Below are positions 1 through 10,687 of a stretch of DNA of 64,000 nt, piece by piece. The DNA is from Luteibacter aegosomatissinici. GTDB lineage: Bacteria; Pseudomonadota; Gammaproteobacteria; Xanthomonadales; Rhodanobacteraceae. A model generated the notes under the pieces. The model did no database searches, had not been told where the DNA came from, and saw nothing but the letters and a program-made list of their open reading frames with translations. Position numbers and translations under genes: made by a program. Positions within the stretch are counted from its first letter, which is position 1, and every line of letters starts with the position of its first letter. Location: the NCBI RefSeq assembly GCF_023078495.1, contig NZ_CP095742.1, positions 1,488,001 through 1,552,000 on the forward strand. Direction: 5' to 3'.

Positions 1-872
1 TCCTGTGGCCGGTGAATCCGCTGGCCCTGGGTTACGTCGTGATCGGCGTGACCTTGCTGGCCTATGCCCAGCGCGTGCGCGTCTGGCTGATCGGTCTCGT
101 CGTCGCCACGCTGGCCGCCCTCGCCTGGGCCTATCTGTTCAACGTGCCGCTGATCCACGCGGCGATCATCGCCGGTGGTGGTCTTGCGGCAGGCTTCAGC
201 AACTTCCTTTACGTGCGTGGCGCGCGCCGCGATGTGCAGCTGCGCCTGAGCCAGGCCGAAGTGAGCCGGCTGGCCCGCATGGCCGAGCGTGAGCGCATCG
301 GCCGCGACCTGCATGACCTGCTGGGCCACACGTTGTCGCTGATCACCCTCAAGTCGGAGCTGGCCCGGCGCCTTGCCTTGGCTGACCCCGCGCGTGCCCA
401 GCAGGAAATGGAAGAAGTAGAGCGAGTCGCTCGCCACACGCTGGGTGAGGTGCGCAGCGCCGTGACCGGCATGCGCGCCGGCGACCTCAACAGTGAGCTT
501 ATTTCTGCGCGGCTTATGCTCGAAGCATCGGGCATTTCCCTCAGCGTCGTGACACCCGAACGCATGGAGCTGCCGCCCAAGGCCGAAGCTGCGCTCGCCC
601 TGGTACTCCGCGAAGCCGTCACCAACATCCATCGCCACTCGCGTGCCACCGAGGCGTGCGTCACCATTACCCGAAACGGACAGGATTTCTCGATGCGAAT
701 CACGGATAACGGATGCGGCGGCCTCGCCGCGCATGGCAACGGGGTATCGGGCATGCGCGAGCGAGTCAGTCAGATCGGCGGGCGTCTCGCCATCGAATCA
801 CCCGTGAAGCAGGGTACGCAGTTGCAGATTGCGCTGGCCCTCGTGCCCGCGTTGACGGAGCGTTCCGCATGA
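1..872 (+). CDS. DesK-like sensor histidine kinase (5' partial)
   Basis: The reading frame is open at the left edge, so the N-terminus is missing. What remains has hydrophobic membrane segments, then a HisKA_3 phosphoacceptor region with the motif ERERIGRDLHDLLGHTLSL (His in DLHDLLGH), and a C-terminal HATPase with REAVTNIHRHS (N-box) and DNGCGG (G-box). This is the NarX/DesK kinase architecture. It would autophosphorylate and pass phosphate to the next gene product, whose ATG overlaps its stop codon by 4 bp. In Bacillus the DesK family senses membrane fluidity; the signal here is unknown. Confidence 0.9.
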   Translation, partial: LWPVNPLALGYVVIGVTLLAYAQRVRVWLIGLVVATLAALAWAYLFNVPLIHAAIIAGGGLAAGFSNFLYVRGARRDVQLRLSQAEVSRLARMAERERIGRDLHDLLGHTLSLITLKSELARRLALADPARAQQEMEEVERVARHTLGEVRSAVTGMRAGDLNSELISARLMLEASGISLSVVTPERMELPPKAEAALALVLREAVTNIHRHSRATEACVTITRNGQDFSMRITDNGCGGLAAHGNGVSGMRERVSQIGGRLAIESPVKQGTQLQIALALVPALTERSA

Positions 873-1471
873 TCCGCGTCCTTCTGGCTGAAGATCAAGC
901 CATGGTGCGCGGTGCACTCTCTGCGCTGCTCAACCTGGAATCGGATATCGAAGTGCTGGGCTCCGCGGCCGATGGTGAATCCGCCTGGCGCGAACTGCAG
1001 CGCCTGAAGCCGGACGTGCTGGTCACCGATATCGAAATGCCGGGCCTCACCGGGCTGGAGATCGCCCAGCGCGTGCACCGCCACGAGTTGCAGATCAAGG
1101 TGGTGATCGTCACGACCTTCGCCCGCCCGGGCTTCCTGCGCCGCGCGCTGGATGCGGGCGTTAGTGGCTACCTGCTCAAGGATGCCCCGGCCGAAAACCT
1201 CGCCGAATCGCTGCGCCTGGTCCACCGCGGTGGCCGCGCGATCGATCCGCAGCTCGCACTGGAAGCATGGTCCGAAGCAGACCCCCTGAACGACCGTGAG
1301 CGCCAGGTGCTGCGCCTTGCCGGGGAAGGGCAGTCCGCCAGCGACATCGGCACCCAGCTCAACCTCTCGCACGGCACCGTACGCAACTACCTCTCCGAGG
1401 CCATCGGCAAGCTCGGCGCTGCCAACCGCATCGAGGCCTACCGCCTGGCCCGCCAGAAAGGCTGGCTATAA
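869..1471 (+). CDS. NarL/LuxR-family response regulator (DesR-like)
   Basis: The 200-aa protein has an N-terminal receiver domain starting MIRVLLAEDQ, with phosphoacceptor Asp54 in TDIEMPG and the conserved Lys in LLKDAP. The C-terminal LuxR helix-turn-helix runs from LNDRERQVLRLAGEG to the end. The ATG at 869 is chosen because it overlaps the kinase stop (ATGA), as expected for a translationally coupled two-component pair. The target genes cannot be told from the window. Confidence 0.92.
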   Translation: MIRVLLAEDQAMVRGALSALLNLESDIEVLGSAADGESAWRELQRLKPDVLVTDIEMPGLTGLEIAQRVHRHELQIKVVIVTTFARPGFLRRALDAGVSGYLLKDAPAENLAESLRLVHRGGRAIDPQLALEAWSEADPLNDRERQVLRLAGEGQSASDIGTQLNLSHGTVRNYLSEAIGKLGAANRIEAYRLARQKGWL

Positions 1472-1492
1472 TCGCGCCACCACGCCCCTGTG

Positions 1493-1519
1493 GTAGCGCG
1501 CTTGCGCGCGATGCTCCTG
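1493..1519 (+). repeat. Degenerate REP half-element
   Basis: A GTAGCGCGCTTGCGCGCGAT palindrome lies between the response regulator and the DUF3142 gene. It resembles the GTAGGAGCGCGCTTGCGCGC elements found elsewhere in the window but lacks a second arm. Confidence 0.5.
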
Positions 1520-1550
1520 TGCGATCACCTATACCCGTAAGGCCACCGGA

Positions 1551-2747
1551 TTGGCGCCCATCGTTCGTTTTTCAGCACTGGCGTTCGCGATCGCGCTGCT
1601 CATAGCCTGCGGCCGCGCGCCTGCGCCGCTCACCCACGATGCATACATCTGGCAGCGCCAATGGACGCCTTCATTGCGCAGCGCGGTCGATGCCTCCCAC
1701 GATGTCGTCCGCGACTGGCGGGTGCTGGTGGCACAGGCATCACGCGATGGCCGCTTCCAGGTGTTCGCCCCTGATCGGGAGAGCCTGGCGGCCTCGGGGC
1801 GGCCCCTCATCCTCGTGGTGCGTATCGATGGACGGCTGGCGACGTTCGACGCCGCGGCCTTGCGCGAGCGCATTGCCCGCATCGCCGCGGACTGGCCGCA
1901 AGCGGCGGGCGTGGAGATTGATTACGACTGCCCGACGGCGCGCCTGCCTGCGTATGCGGCATTCCTGCGCGACCTGAAACCTGCCTTGGGCAAGACGCCG
2001 CTTTCGATCACGGCGTTGCCTACATGGATCGGCTCGTCCGAGCTGGACGCCGTGCTCGCCATTCCCGATGAATCGGTGTTGCAGGTACACGCCGTGCAGG
2101 CCCCGCAAGCGGGCCTGTTCAACGCCGATGTCGCAGCGAACTGGGTATCGAACTACGCCAGGCACACGCACAAGCCATTCCGCGTGGCGTTGCCTACCTA
2201 CGGATCGCGGGTGAGCTGGAACGAGGACGGCACGCTGCTCGCGGTGGAAAGCGAACAGGCCGCGCTTGCGGCGGGCGCTGTGTCCTCCGAGCTCTATGCG
2301 TCGGCGGATACGGTGCTTGCGTTCGTGCAGCACCTCTCCGCCGACCGGCCGCGCGGGCTTGCCGGCATCGTCTGGTTCCGCCTGCCGACCACAGACGATA
2401 CGCGCGCGTGGAGCCTGGCCACATGGCGTGGTGTCGTCACCAATCAGCTGGATCGCGCGCCACTTCGCCTGCACCTGCGCGATGCGGGTAACGGCGCAAG
2501 CGATGTGCTGCTGGAGAATCCCGCTGCCGCCGACGCGGCGGCACCCGCGCGCGTGGCCTTGCCCGCTGGCTGCGAACTCGCCGACGGCATCGATGGCTAC
2601 CGCCTCGAACCGAACAGCACCACACCGATCCTGGTGGCCGCCCTGGCCCGGCCGTTGCGTGCGCATACGACGCGCGCCATCGGCTGGGCCCGCTGCCGCC
2701 CCGGCACCTTCACTACGCTCACCCTGCAGGGAACCCAAGTTTCATGA
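1551..2747 (+). CDS. DUF3142 family lipoprotein
   Basis: This 398-aa protein has an N-terminal hydrophobic stretch ending in a lipobox-like LLIAC, so it is probably a lipoprotein. The body resembles the DUF3142 family, with a TIM-barrel-like pattern (for example AAGVEIDYDCP and GIVWFRLPT) that recalls glycosidase-like folds. No enzymatic activity is established. The only start that includes the signal peptide is a TTG at 1551, which is weak. The stop overlaps the next ATG by 4 bp, so both probably work together in the envelope. Confidence 0.75.
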   Translation: MAPIVRFSALAFAIALLIACGRAPAPLTHDAYIWQRQWTPSLRSAVDASHDVVRDWRVLVAQASRDGRFQVFAPDRESLAASGRPLILVVRIDGRLATFDAAALRERIARIAADWPQAAGVEIDYDCPTARLPAYAAFLRDLKPALGKTPLSITALPTWIGSSELDAVLAIPDESVLQVHAVQAPQAGLFNADVAANWVSNYARHTHKPFRVALPTYGSRVSWNEDGTLLAVESEQAALAAGAVSSELYASADTVLAFVQHLSADRPRGLAGIVWFRLPTTDDTRAWSLATWRGVVTNQLDRAPLRLHLRDAGNGASDVLLENPAAADAAAPARVALPAGCELADGIDGYRLEPNSTTPILVAALARPLRAHTTRAIGWARCRPGTFTTLTLQGTQVS

Positions 2748-5116
2748 TGAAGCACAACGCGCTCGCCGCCGGCCTTGCCCTTGCCGCCATCGGTGCCGTG
2801 GCCTGGGCCTGCGGTCCGGAATTCCCAACGCAGCTGCTGGATGACCGCGCAGGGACGCTCAAGGCCGCGCCCCAGAACACCTTCACCTTCGAGGCGCAGC
2901 ATCTGCTGCCAGGTGCAGACGCGCTGGAGGCGGTGGAAACGCCACGCTGGGGCGATGCACCCGTACGGCCGGACTTGCCGGCCGGCCAGGCGGCCAGGGT
3001 GAAGAGCGTGATGGGTTCCGCCTCGGGCAGTGCCGCGTACGCGGCAGGCGAGGGCTTGCCTGAGGATGTGCGGCGCTACACCGCTGGAGCGGTGGACTAC
3101 ACCCTGGCCACGGCGGCATGCCCACCTACGCCGGACGATAACGACTCGGGTGAACCCACCGAACATCCCGTGTGCACGACCTTCGATACGGTGTCGCTCG
3201 ATGCCGCGCAGGCCAGCTTCGAACAAGTGCTGGCGCTGCCGCCGGAACAGTCGAAGGCGCGCGGCGCGTGGGCGGCTTACATGCTGGGCAAGGTGCAGGC
3301 GTTGCGTGCGATCAAGGCTGCGGGGACGCCTGCGTTTGCGGGTGCGCGCGAGGCCGCGGCGAAGGCCTTCCAGCAAACCCGCGCCCGCGTTCTTGCGGGC
3401 GCCACGGATGCGCAGGGATTGGGTGTCGCAAGCTTTGGTGAGGAAGCACGGTTAAGCCTTTTTGTCGATAAGATGCTATGCGGCTGGGTCGCGTTCGCCC
3501 GCAACGACGCATGCACCGCCGATGTGGCACCGGCCGATCTCAAACACGCTATCGCGCTTTATGCCGCGCAGGCAGGGCATGGCTCAGGCCAGGCGGTGGA
3601 TTCGCTTTCCGCCATCGCTGCCTCCGTGCTTTCCAACGACGGGCAGGCCGCGGCGATCATCGATGGCCCGGTGTCGCAGCGCCTGCTGGTGGCTTATGCG
3701 CTTGCCCGCGTGGCGCCACAGACCGGTGATGGCAAACCGATGCCTGCGCTCACCCAACTGGTCGACGCGATCCTGGCCAACGGCACCGACAAGGTCGCGT
3801 CCGCCGATCGCCTGGCCTCGCTGAGCTATGAGCTTGGCCGTTACGACGATGCCGAGAAACTGCTGGCGAAGGCCGATGGCCCGCTGGCGAGCTGGGTGCG
3901 TGCCAAGCTGGCGCTGCGTAAGGGTGACCGTGCGGCCGCGGCCGATGCGTACGCTGCGGCCGCGAAGGCCTTCCCGAAGGCCGATGATCCGAAGGCCCCG
4001 CTGGAGGCCGGCAATGTCCATCTGCTGATGGGCGAGCGCGGTGTGTTGGCGCTTTCGCGCGGGGAGTACACCGAGGCGATGACGCGGCTGTACGAAGCGG
4101 CGAAGGCCGTGGGCGGCGATGGCAACACCTACGAAGAACTCAGCGGTTCGGGCATCGGCTATGGCAACGATGCTGCTTACGTCGCTGAACGCGTACTCAC
4201 CGTCGATGAGCTGAAGACCTTCGTCGATGGACACGCGCCGGCGTATTCGCCAGCACCGGCGGCTAACGACCAGCGATCGGCGTATGCCACCACGGGCATC
4301 GACGACCGCCTGCGCTATCTGCTCGCCCGCCGGCTCATGCGCGCTGGGCGGTATGACGATGCGTATCCCTATTTCCCCGCGGCGGGCGACAAGCGCTTCG
4401 GCGATGTCGACCTGGCGGCCAGGGCGAAAGCCTATGCCGACGCGATACACGAGAGCGACAGCGCCTGGACGGACATCGGCAAAGCCCAGGCACGCTATGC
4501 CGCCGCGAAGATCGCCCGCGACGACGGCATGGAGTTGCTGGGGTACGAACAAAGCCCCGATTTCTTTGATAACGGCGGCAGCTACCAGGGCGGAAGCGGG
4601 CAGACTGCCGAATCCCTGAAAGGCCCCGACGTTACCGATGGCGAACGCCAGCGCTTCAACGCGAGCGTATCCAGCCCGGATTACCGCCTGCACTACCGCT
4701 ACCTAGCCGCCGACAAGGCCGTGTCGGCGGCCGACCTGTTGCCACCCCGTTCCCAGGCCTTCGCCGCCACGCTGTGCCAGGCCACGCACTGGATGCTCGA
4801 GGGCCCGCCGGACTACAACCAGGCCGCCGATGGCGAGGAGGGCAAGGCGCCCAACGAACGCCAGCGCCGCGCCGGGCAGTACTACGAGCGGTACGTGAAG
4901 CAGGGTCCGTACGTCGAATGGGCCGGGGATTTCGGCTGGAGCTGCGAGGAACCCGACTTTGACCGGGCCCGGACCCTGAAGCGGGCCCATCAGGCGGCGG
5001 CCGTGAAACACGTCATCCGCCGCTGGCTGCCGCTGGAGATCGGCCTGGGCCTGGCCGTCGTGGGCGGGCTGGCCTGGGTGGTCATCCGGCGCCGCCGGGG
5101 CCGGATTGCGCCATAA
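2744..5116 (+). CDS. Large envelope protein, repeat-rich, C-terminal anchor
   Basis: The family of this 790-aa protein is not recognised. It has an N-terminal signal peptide with Cys23 in [10 protein letters not shown] (a possible lipobox), a long Ala-rich helical middle with TPR-like stretches ([26 protein letters not shown]), and a C-terminal transmembrane helix followed by RRRRGR. It could thus be tethered at both ends. It is translationally coupled to the DUF3142 lipoprotein (ATGATGA overlap), which suggests a joint envelope function. Confidence 0.75.
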   Translation: MMKHNALAAGLALAAIGAVAWACGPEFPTQLLDDRAGTLKAAPQNTFTFEAQHLLPGADALEAVETPRWGDAPVRPDLPAGQAARVKSVMGSASGSAAYAAGEGLPEDVRRYTAGAVDYTLATAACPPTPDDNDSGEPTEHPVCTTFDTVSLDAAQASFEQVLALPPEQSKARGAWAAYMLGKVQALRAIKAAGTPAFAGAREAAAKAFQQTRARVLAGATDAQGLGVASFGEEARLSLFVDKMLCGWVAFARNDACTADVAPADLKHAIALYAAQAGHGSGQAVDSLSAIAASVLSNDGQAAAIIDGPVSQRLLVAYALARVAPQTGDGKPMPALTQLVDAILANGTDKVASADRLASLSYELGRYDDAEKLLAKADGPLASWVRAKLALRKGDRAAAADAYAAAAKAFPKADDPKAPLEAGNVHLLMGERGVLALSRGEYTEAMTRLYEAAKAVGGDGNTYEELSGSGIGYGNDAAYVAERVLTVDELKTFVDGHAPAYSPAPAANDQRSAYATTGIDDRLRYLLARRLMRAGRYDDAYPYFPAAGDKRFGDVDLAARAKAYADAIHESDSAWTDIGKAQARYAAAKIARDDGMELLGYEQSPDFFDNGGSYQGGSGQTAESLKGPDVTDGERQRFNASVSSPDYRLHYRYLAADKAVSAADLLPPRSQAFAATLCQATHWMLEGPPDYNQAADGEEGKAPNERQRRAGQYYERYVKQGPYVEWAGDFGWSCEEPDFDRARTLKRAHQAAAVKHVIRRWLPLEIGLGLAVVGGLAWVVIRRRRGRIAP

Positions 5117-5150
5117 TCCCAGGCCCCCGTCTGTTCCCCCGGCCAGTGAC

Positions 5151-6185
5151 GTGAAGAAATCCGATTTTGACTTCGATCTACCACCCGACCTGATCGCCCA
5201 GGCGCCGCTCGAGCGGCGCTCGGGCAGCCGGCTGCTGGTGGTGGATGTGGAAGCGCGCTCGAAGGCGAACCGGAAGTTCTACGACCTGCCGGACCTGATC
5301 CAGCCCGGCGACCTGCTGGTGTTCAACGACACCCGCGTGCTGCCCGCGCGCCTGTACGGCCGCAAGGACACCGGCGGCGCGGTCGAGATCCTGATCGAGC
5401 GCGTCACCGGCGCTCGCGAGGCGCGCGCCCAGCTGGGCGTCAGCAAGAAGCCGAAGGAGGGCGGCATCATCGAGCTGGCCGACGGCACCCACATCACCGT
5501 GATGGGCCGCGACGGCGAATTCTTCATGCTGCGCTTCGAGATCGAGGAGCCGCTGGAACGCCTGCTCAGCCGCCTGGGCGAGATGCCGCTGCCGCCGTAC
5601 ATCGAGCGTGGTGCCGATGCCTCGGACATGGAGCGCTACCAGACTGTGTTCGCGCGCGAGCCTGGCGCGGTTGCCGCACCCACCGCCGGCCTGCATTTCG
5701 ATGAAGCGCTGCTGGAAAAGCTGCGCAACAAGGGCGTGGATTTCGGCTACGTCACGTTGCACGTCGGCGCAGGCACCTTCCAGCCCATGCGCGCGGAGAA
5801 CGTGCAGGACCACGTCATGCACCGCGAGTGGCTGAACGTGGGTGCGGAGCTGGTTGAAAAGATTCGCGCCACCCGCGCCGCCGGTGGTCGTGTCATCGCG
5901 GTGGGCACCACCGTCGTGCGCGCGCTGGAAAGCGCCACCGTTGAGGGCGTGCTGCGCCCGTTCGCCGGCGAAACCCAGATCTTCATCTTCCCCGGCTACA
6001 AGATCACCAGCGTCGATGCGCTGGTCACCAACTTCCACCTGCCGCAATCGACCCTGCTCATGCTGGTCTCCGCACTGGCCGGCAAGGAAGTGATCCTCGA
6101 TGCATACCGCTACGCGGTCCTGCAGCGGTATCGCTTCTTCAGCTATGGCGATGCGATGTTGATCCTGCCGCCGCGGGTACATTGA
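5151..6185 (+). CDS. queA: S-adenosylmethionine:tRNA ribosyltransferase-isomerase
   Basis: QueA converts preQ1 in tRNA to epoxyqueuosine using the ribosyl group of SAM, in the queuosine pathway. The 344-aa protein shows the family signatures [11 protein letters not shown] at the start, [31 protein letters not shown] and [10 protein letters not shown]. The GTG at 5151 is chosen because it gives the canonical MKKSDF start; the frame is open further upstream. It is the last gene on the plus strand before the convergent efflux operon. No tgt gene follows, although it often does in other bacteria. Confidence 0.97.
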   Translation: MKKSDFDFDLPPDLIAQAPLERRSGSRLLVVDVEARSKANRKFYDLPDLIQPGDLLVFNDTRVLPARLYGRKDTGGAVEILIERVTGAREARAQLGVSKKPKEGGIIELADGTHITVMGRDGEFFMLRFEIEEPLERLLSRLGEMPLPPYIERGADASDMERYQTVFAREPGAVAAPTAGLHFDEALLEKLRNKGVDFGYVTLHVGAGTFQPMRAENVQDHVMHREWLNVGAELVEKIRATRAAGGRVIAVGTTVVRALESATVEGVLRPFAGETQIFIFPGYKITSVDALVTNFHLPQSTLLMLVSALAGKEVILDAYRYAVLQRYRFFSYGDAMLILPPRVH

Positions 6186-6193
6186 AGCGCTGC

Positions 6194-6219
6194 GGCGGGA
6201 GCCCTTTCGGGCTCCCGCC
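6194..6219. terminator. Hairpin between convergent queA and RND genes
   Basis: GGCGGGAGCC and GGCTCCCGCC form a perfect 10-bp stem with a short loop. It sits between the convergent stops of queA and the efflux permease. There is no T-run on either side, so it may be a weak or bidirectional terminator. Confidence 0.5.
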
Positions 6220-6236
6220 AGTCACCACACGCGAGC

Positions 6237-9200
6237 TTAGTGCTGTTCAAGCTCCACCCAGGTTGCGGGCGTCGTTCCGGCAACCTTACGCAAAGCCACG
6301 TAAAACACCGGCGTCAGGAACAACCCGAACAACGTGACGCCAAGCATGCCGGCGAACACCGTGACGCCCGTCGCTGCGCGCACCTCGCTGCCGGCGCCGT
6401 GGCCAAGCAGAAGCGGTACCGAGCCCGCGATAAACGCGATGGAGGTCATGACGATGGGCCGCAGGCGGAGCTTGCATGCTTCCAGCGCCGCATCGACCGT
6501 GCTGGCCCCGTGGATCTCCAGTTCGCGGGCGAACTCCACGATAAGGATGGCGTTCTTGCAGGCCAGGCCCATCAGCACCACCAGGCCGACCTGCACGAAC
6601 ACGTTGTTATCGCCGCCGGTGAGCCACACACCGAACAGCGCGGCACACAGGCACACCGGCACGATCAGGATCACCGCCAACGGCAGCGTCCAGCTCTCGT
6701 AGAGCGAGGCCAGCACAAGGAACACCAGCAGGATCGAGACCGGGAACACCACGGCCGCCGCATGGCCCTGGGTCACCTGCTGGTAGCTAAGGTCGGTCCA
6801 TTCGAGCGTGATGCCGCGCGGTAGCACCTTGCTGGCGATCGCCTGCAGCGTGGCGATGGCCTGGCCCGACGAAAGGATTCGTGGGTCGGTATCGCCTATG
6901 ATGTCCGCCGCCGGGTAGCCGTTGTAGCGAATGACCGGATCGGGGCCGTAGGTAGGGGTGACTGTCACCATGGAGCTGATGGGCACCATGCCACCGGCGT
7001 TGTTACGCGTGTACAGGTTGCCAATATCCGCCGTCTGCTGGCGGAACTCCGCGTCGGCCTGCGCCATCACGCGGTACACGCGGCCATAGAGGTTGAAGTC
7101 GTTGATGTACGCGGAACCCAGGTAAACCTGCAAGGTATCGAACAGGTCGGTGAGCGCGACGCCCTGCGCCTTGGCCTTCTGCCGATCGACCTTCACCTCC
7201 AGCTGGGGGATGTTGGCCTGGTAGCTGGTCACGGGGAACGTCATGCCTGGCGTCTTGGCGACCTCGGCCTGGAAGGCGTTCACGGCCTCCTGTAGTGCGC
7301 CGTAGCCCAGCCCGCCACGATCCTCCAGGTACAGCGAATAGCCCGAACCGTTGCCGAGGCCCTGGATGGGCGGTGGCTGCAACGCGTAGGCGAACCCATC
7401 CTTGATGCTGGCGAGCTTGCCCGAGAGCTCTGCCGCAATAGCCGCGGCAGAGCGCGTACGTTCGCCGAACGGTTTCAGGATGACGTACGAGGCGGTCTGG
7501 TTCGGGGTGTTGGTGGCCTGCAGCGCGTTCAAGCCCGCGTACCCGTTCGTCATCAACACGCCATCGACACTACTGGCGAGGTCGCTGATGGTTTTGGTGA
7601 CGTCGGCCGTGCGGGCGAGCGATGCCCCCTCGGGAAGCTTCGCGCCGGCGAACAGGTACAGCTTGTCCTGGGTCGGTATAAAACCGCCGGGCACGACCTG
7701 GAACAGCACGCCGGCCGCGAAGAGCAGCGCGGCGTACACGGCAAAGATGACGCCGCGCCGGCCGAGCGTACGCCCGACAACGCCGTGGTAGCCCTCTGAC
7801 GAACGGGCGAAGAACCGGTTGAACCCGCGGAAGAACCCGCCCAGCACGCGATCCATGCCACGGGTCAGCCCATCCTTTGGCGCATCGTGGCCGCGGAGCA
7901 GCTTGGCGGCCAGGGCCGGTGACAACGTGAGTGAGTTGATGGCCGAGATCACGGTGGAGATGGCGATGGTGACCGCGAACTGCTTGTAAAACTCGCCGGT
8001 GACACCCGAGAGGAACGCCATCGGCACGAACACCGCACAGAGCACCAGGGCGATCGCGATGATGGGGCCCGATACCTCGCGCATGGCTTGATGCGCGGCA
8101 TCACGCGGCGACATGCCTTGTTCGATGTAGCGCTCCACGTTCTCGACCACGACGATCGCATCGTCGACCACGATGCCAATGGCGAGGACCAACCCAAACA
8201 ACGTCAGCGTATTGATGGAGTAGCCGAGCAGCAGGAGCCAGGCGAACGTACCGACGATCGATACCGGCACGGCGACCAGCGGGATGATCGATGCGCGCCA
8301 ACTCTGCAGGAAGAGAATGACGACAAGGACGACCAGCAATACTGCTTCCAGCAAGGTATGGCCCACCGCATCGATGGATTCGCGGACGAACACCGTGGGA
8401 TCCCACACCGGCCGCCAGGTGACACCCGGCGGGAACGACTTCGCGAGCTCATTGAACTTCGCATACACGGCGCTGGCCACCGCCAGCGAGTTGGCGCCCG
8501 GCGTCAGGAAGATGCCGACGCTGGTGCTCTCGTGGCCGTCGACACTGGTCCGCGTCGTATAGTCGCTCGAGCCCAGCTCCACGCGGGCCACGTCGGCGAT
8601 GCGAACGACACGGCCCTGGTCATCGTTCTTCAGGACGACGTCGCCAAACTCTTCGGGGCTGCGCAGCCGGCCCCGGACGTTGATCGACACCAGGAAGTCG
8701 CTCTTCTTCGGCGAAGGCTCCGCGCCGAGCTGCCCCGCGGATACCTGCACGTTCTGTTCGCGCACCGCGTTGACCACATCGCTGGCGGTGAGCCCACGGG
8801 CGGCGAGTTTGCGCGGGTCCAGCCACAGGCGCATGGCGTAATCGCCGGACCCGTAGAGACCGACATCGCCAATGCCGGGAAGACGTGAGAGTTCATCCTT
8901 GACGTGCAGGGTCAGGTAGTTGCGGAGATATAACCGATCGAAGCGGCGGTCGGTCGATTCCACGCTCACGTACATGAGCGGCGTGGGTGATTGCTTCTGC
9001 GTGGTGACGCCGAACAGGCGGACATCGTCGGGCAAGCGACTCTGCGCCTGCGCGACACGGTTCTGCACGCGGACCGCGGCCGTATCGCCATCAATGCCGG
9101 GATTAAACGTGACCGTCAGCTGCAGGCTGCCATCCGAGCTGGCGACGGACTTCATGTACATGATGCCCTCGACGCCGTTGATGGCCTCCTCCAGCGGTAC

Positions 9201-9392
9201 GGCCACCGAGTCGGCAATCTCCTTGGGGTTGGCGCCCGGGTAGGTGGCTCGAACCACCACGCTGGTGGGCACCACCTCGGGGTATTCGCCGGCGGGCAAC
9301 AAGGGAATGGCAATGAGGCCGGCGGCAAAAATGATCACGGAGAGGACGATGGCGAAGATCGGCCGGTCGATGAAAAACTTGGAGAAGTCCAT
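6237..9392 (-). CDS. RND multidrug efflux permease (HAE1/AcrB family)
   Basis: This 1051-aa inner-membrane proton/drug antiporter has full family length. The N-terminus is MDFSKFFIDRPIFAIVLS, typical of AcrB/MexB. TM4 carries the paired acidic residues in GIVVDDAIVVVENVER, and TM10 carries the conserved Lys in GLACKNAILIVEF. There are two large periplasmic loops. It lies 2 bp downstream of its membrane-fusion partner. No outer-membrane factor gene is adjacent, so it probably uses a TolC-type channel encoded elsewhere. Substrates cannot be predicted. Confidence 0.95.
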   Translation of the reverse strand: MDFSKFFIDRPIFAIVLSVIIFAAGLIAIPLLPAGEYPEVVPTSVVVRATYPGANPKEIADSVAVPLEEAINGVEGIMYMKSVASSDGSLQLTVTFNPGIDGDTAAVRVQNRVAQAQSRLPDDVRLFGVTTQKQSPTPLMYVSVESTDRRFDRLYLRNYLTLHVKDELSRLPGIGDVGLYGSGDYAMRLWLDPRKLAARGLTASDVVNAVREQNVQVSAGQLGAEPSPKKSDFLVSINVRGRLRSPEEFGDVVLKNDDQGRVVRIADVARVELGSSDYTTRTSVDGHESTSVGIFLTPGANSLAVASAVYAKFNELAKSFPPGVTWRPVWDPTVFVRESIDAVGHTLLEAVLLVVLVVILFLQSWRASIIPLVAVPVSIVGTFAWLLLLGYSINTLTLFGLVLAIGIVVDDAIVVVENVERYIEQGMSPRDAAHQAMREVSGPIIAIALVLCAVFVPMAFLSGVTGEFYKQFAVTIAISTVISAINSLTLSPALAAKLLRGHDAPKDGLTRGMDRVLGGFFRGFNRFFARSSEGYHGVVGRTLGRRGVIFAVYAALLFAAGVLFQVVPGGFIPTQDKLYLFAGAKLPEGASLARTADVTKTISDLASSVDGVLMTNGYAGLNALQATNTPNQTASYVILKPFGERTRSAAAIAAELSGKLASIKDGFAYALQPPPIQGLGNGSGYSLYLEDRGGLGYGALQEAVNAFQAEVAKTPGMTFPVTSYQANIPQLEVKVDRQKAKAQGVALTDLFDTLQVYLGSAYINDFNLYGRVYRVMAQADAEFRQQTADIGNLYTRNNAGGMVPISSMVTVTPTYGPDPVIRYNGYPAADIIGDTDPRILSSGQAIATLQAIASKVLPRGITLEWTDLSYQQVTQGHAAAVVFPVSILLVFLVLASLYESWTLPLAVILIVPVCLCAALFGVWLTGGDNNVFVQVGLVVLMGLACKNAILIVEFARELEIHGASTVDAALEACKLRLRPIVMTSIAFIAGSVPLLLGHGAGSEVRAATGVTVFAGMLGVTLFGLFLTPVFYVALRKVAGTTPATWVELEQH

Positions 9393-9394
9393 CG

Positions 9395-10552
9395 TCAGTG
9401 TGCCTCGTGCGTCGCGAGCGCCGTGGCATCCGCCGCGGGTGCCACAGGCGGAGTGGGCACCGCATGCACAGGCATGCCGGAATAAAACACCTTTTGTGCG
9501 CCCGTGACGATCACCTTGTCCGTATCGTCCAGGCCCGCAGTCACTACACGCATGCCTGCGATGGCTCGCCCAATCGTGATTTCCTTGCGCACGGCCTGGC
9601 CTTTGCCATCGACCACGTACACGTAACGGCGGTCCTGGTCGGTGAGTACCGCTTTCTCGTCGATCAGCCGCGTATCGACAGGTGCGCCGCTTTCAAAACG
9701 CACGCGGGCAAACAGGCCGGGGGTGAGCGTGTGGCCCGGGTTGGGAACGATCGCGCGCGCACGGATCGTACCGGTGGCCGGGTCAAGGCGGTTATCCAGG
9801 AAATCGACCCTGGCCGTGCGCGGGAAGCCATCCTCGTCGGCCAGTGCGATGTGCGCGGTGGCCGAATGGTCGGTACCGCTGCCGTAGCGCAGGTAGCTGT
9901 GCTCGTCGCAATCGAAGTAAACGTACATCTCGTCCTGCGATACCACGGTGGTGAGCAGACTGTCGTCGACCCGGGCGAGGTTGCCCAGCGTGAGCAGGGC
10001 GCGACCCGCGCGGCCCGCAACCGGTGCACGCACCTGGGTGAACGCAAGGTTGAGGCTCGCCGTGGCCACGGCGGCTTCGGCGCTGTGCACATCCGCCGAG
10101 GACTGATCCAGCGTGGCCTTGCTTGTGTCGAAATCCTCGCGGGAGATGTAGTGCGTTTCCACGAGCTTGCTGGCCCGTGCGAACCGGCTCTGCGCGAGTC
10201 GCGATGCGGCGCGTGCGCTTTCCAGCTGAGCCTGTGCGGTACTCAACGCATCGCGGTAAGGGCGCGGGTCGATCACAAACAGCAGGTCGCCGGCCTTCAC
10301 CTCGGCGCCTTCGGTGTACGCGATGCGATCGATGTACCCGCTGACCCGCGGGCGTATCTCGACTGACTGGATTGCCTCGAGCCGGCCGTTGAATTCATCC
10401 GCAGCCCTTATGGGGCGGGTGACCAGCGAGGCGATGCCAACGTCAGGCGGTGCCGATGCCGCTGGCCCGTTGGCTGAAGGGTGGCACGCGGCGAGTAGGA
10501 GGAGCGTCGCGGCGGTAACGCCAGACAACGCGATGCGACATGGTTGGGCCAT
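9395..10552 (-). CDS. RND efflux periplasmic adaptor lipoprotein
   Basis: This 385-aa membrane fusion protein is of the AcrA/MexA type. The lipoprotein signal ends at LLLLAACHPS. A biotinyl-lipoyl-like hairpin follows (ISGYIDRIAYTEG-like, here VSGYIDRIAYTEGAEVKAG), then an alpha-helical hairpin and beta-barrel (LTLGNLARVDDSLLTTVVSQ, TPGLFARVRFESG). The ATG at 10552 is preferred over upstream starts because it directly begins the signal peptide MAQPCRIAL. It would bridge the permease to an outer-membrane channel. Confidence 0.93.
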   Translation of the reverse strand: MAQPCRIALSGVTAATLLLLAACHPSANGPAASAPPDVGIASLVTRPIRAADEFNGRLEAIQSVEIRPRVSGYIDRIAYTEGAEVKAGDLLFVIDPRPYRDALSTAQAQLESARAASRLAQSRFARASKLVETHYISREDFDTSKATLDQSSADVHSAEAAVATASLNLAFTQVRAPVAGRAGRALLTLGNLARVDDSLLTTVVSQDEMYVYFDCDEHSYLRYGSGTDHSATAHIALADEDGFPRTARVDFLDNRLDPATGTIRARAIVPNPGHTLTPGLFARVRFESGAPVDTRLIDEKAVLTDQDRRYVYVVDGKGQAVRKEITIGRAIAGMRVVTAGLDDTDKVIVTGAQKVFYSGMPVHAVPTPPVAPAADATALATHEAH

Positions 10553-10687
10553 CGGGGCAGCGCCGGGGAAGGGGAGCACAGCAGGATGGGCCCGGCATTT
10601 GCGCTGCAAAAGGACCAACTTTGCGCATGTTCGCTGTACCAAGATGGTTAGCGCGCACTCGAATGGGGCCGCGAAAGGGCCCGGCAT

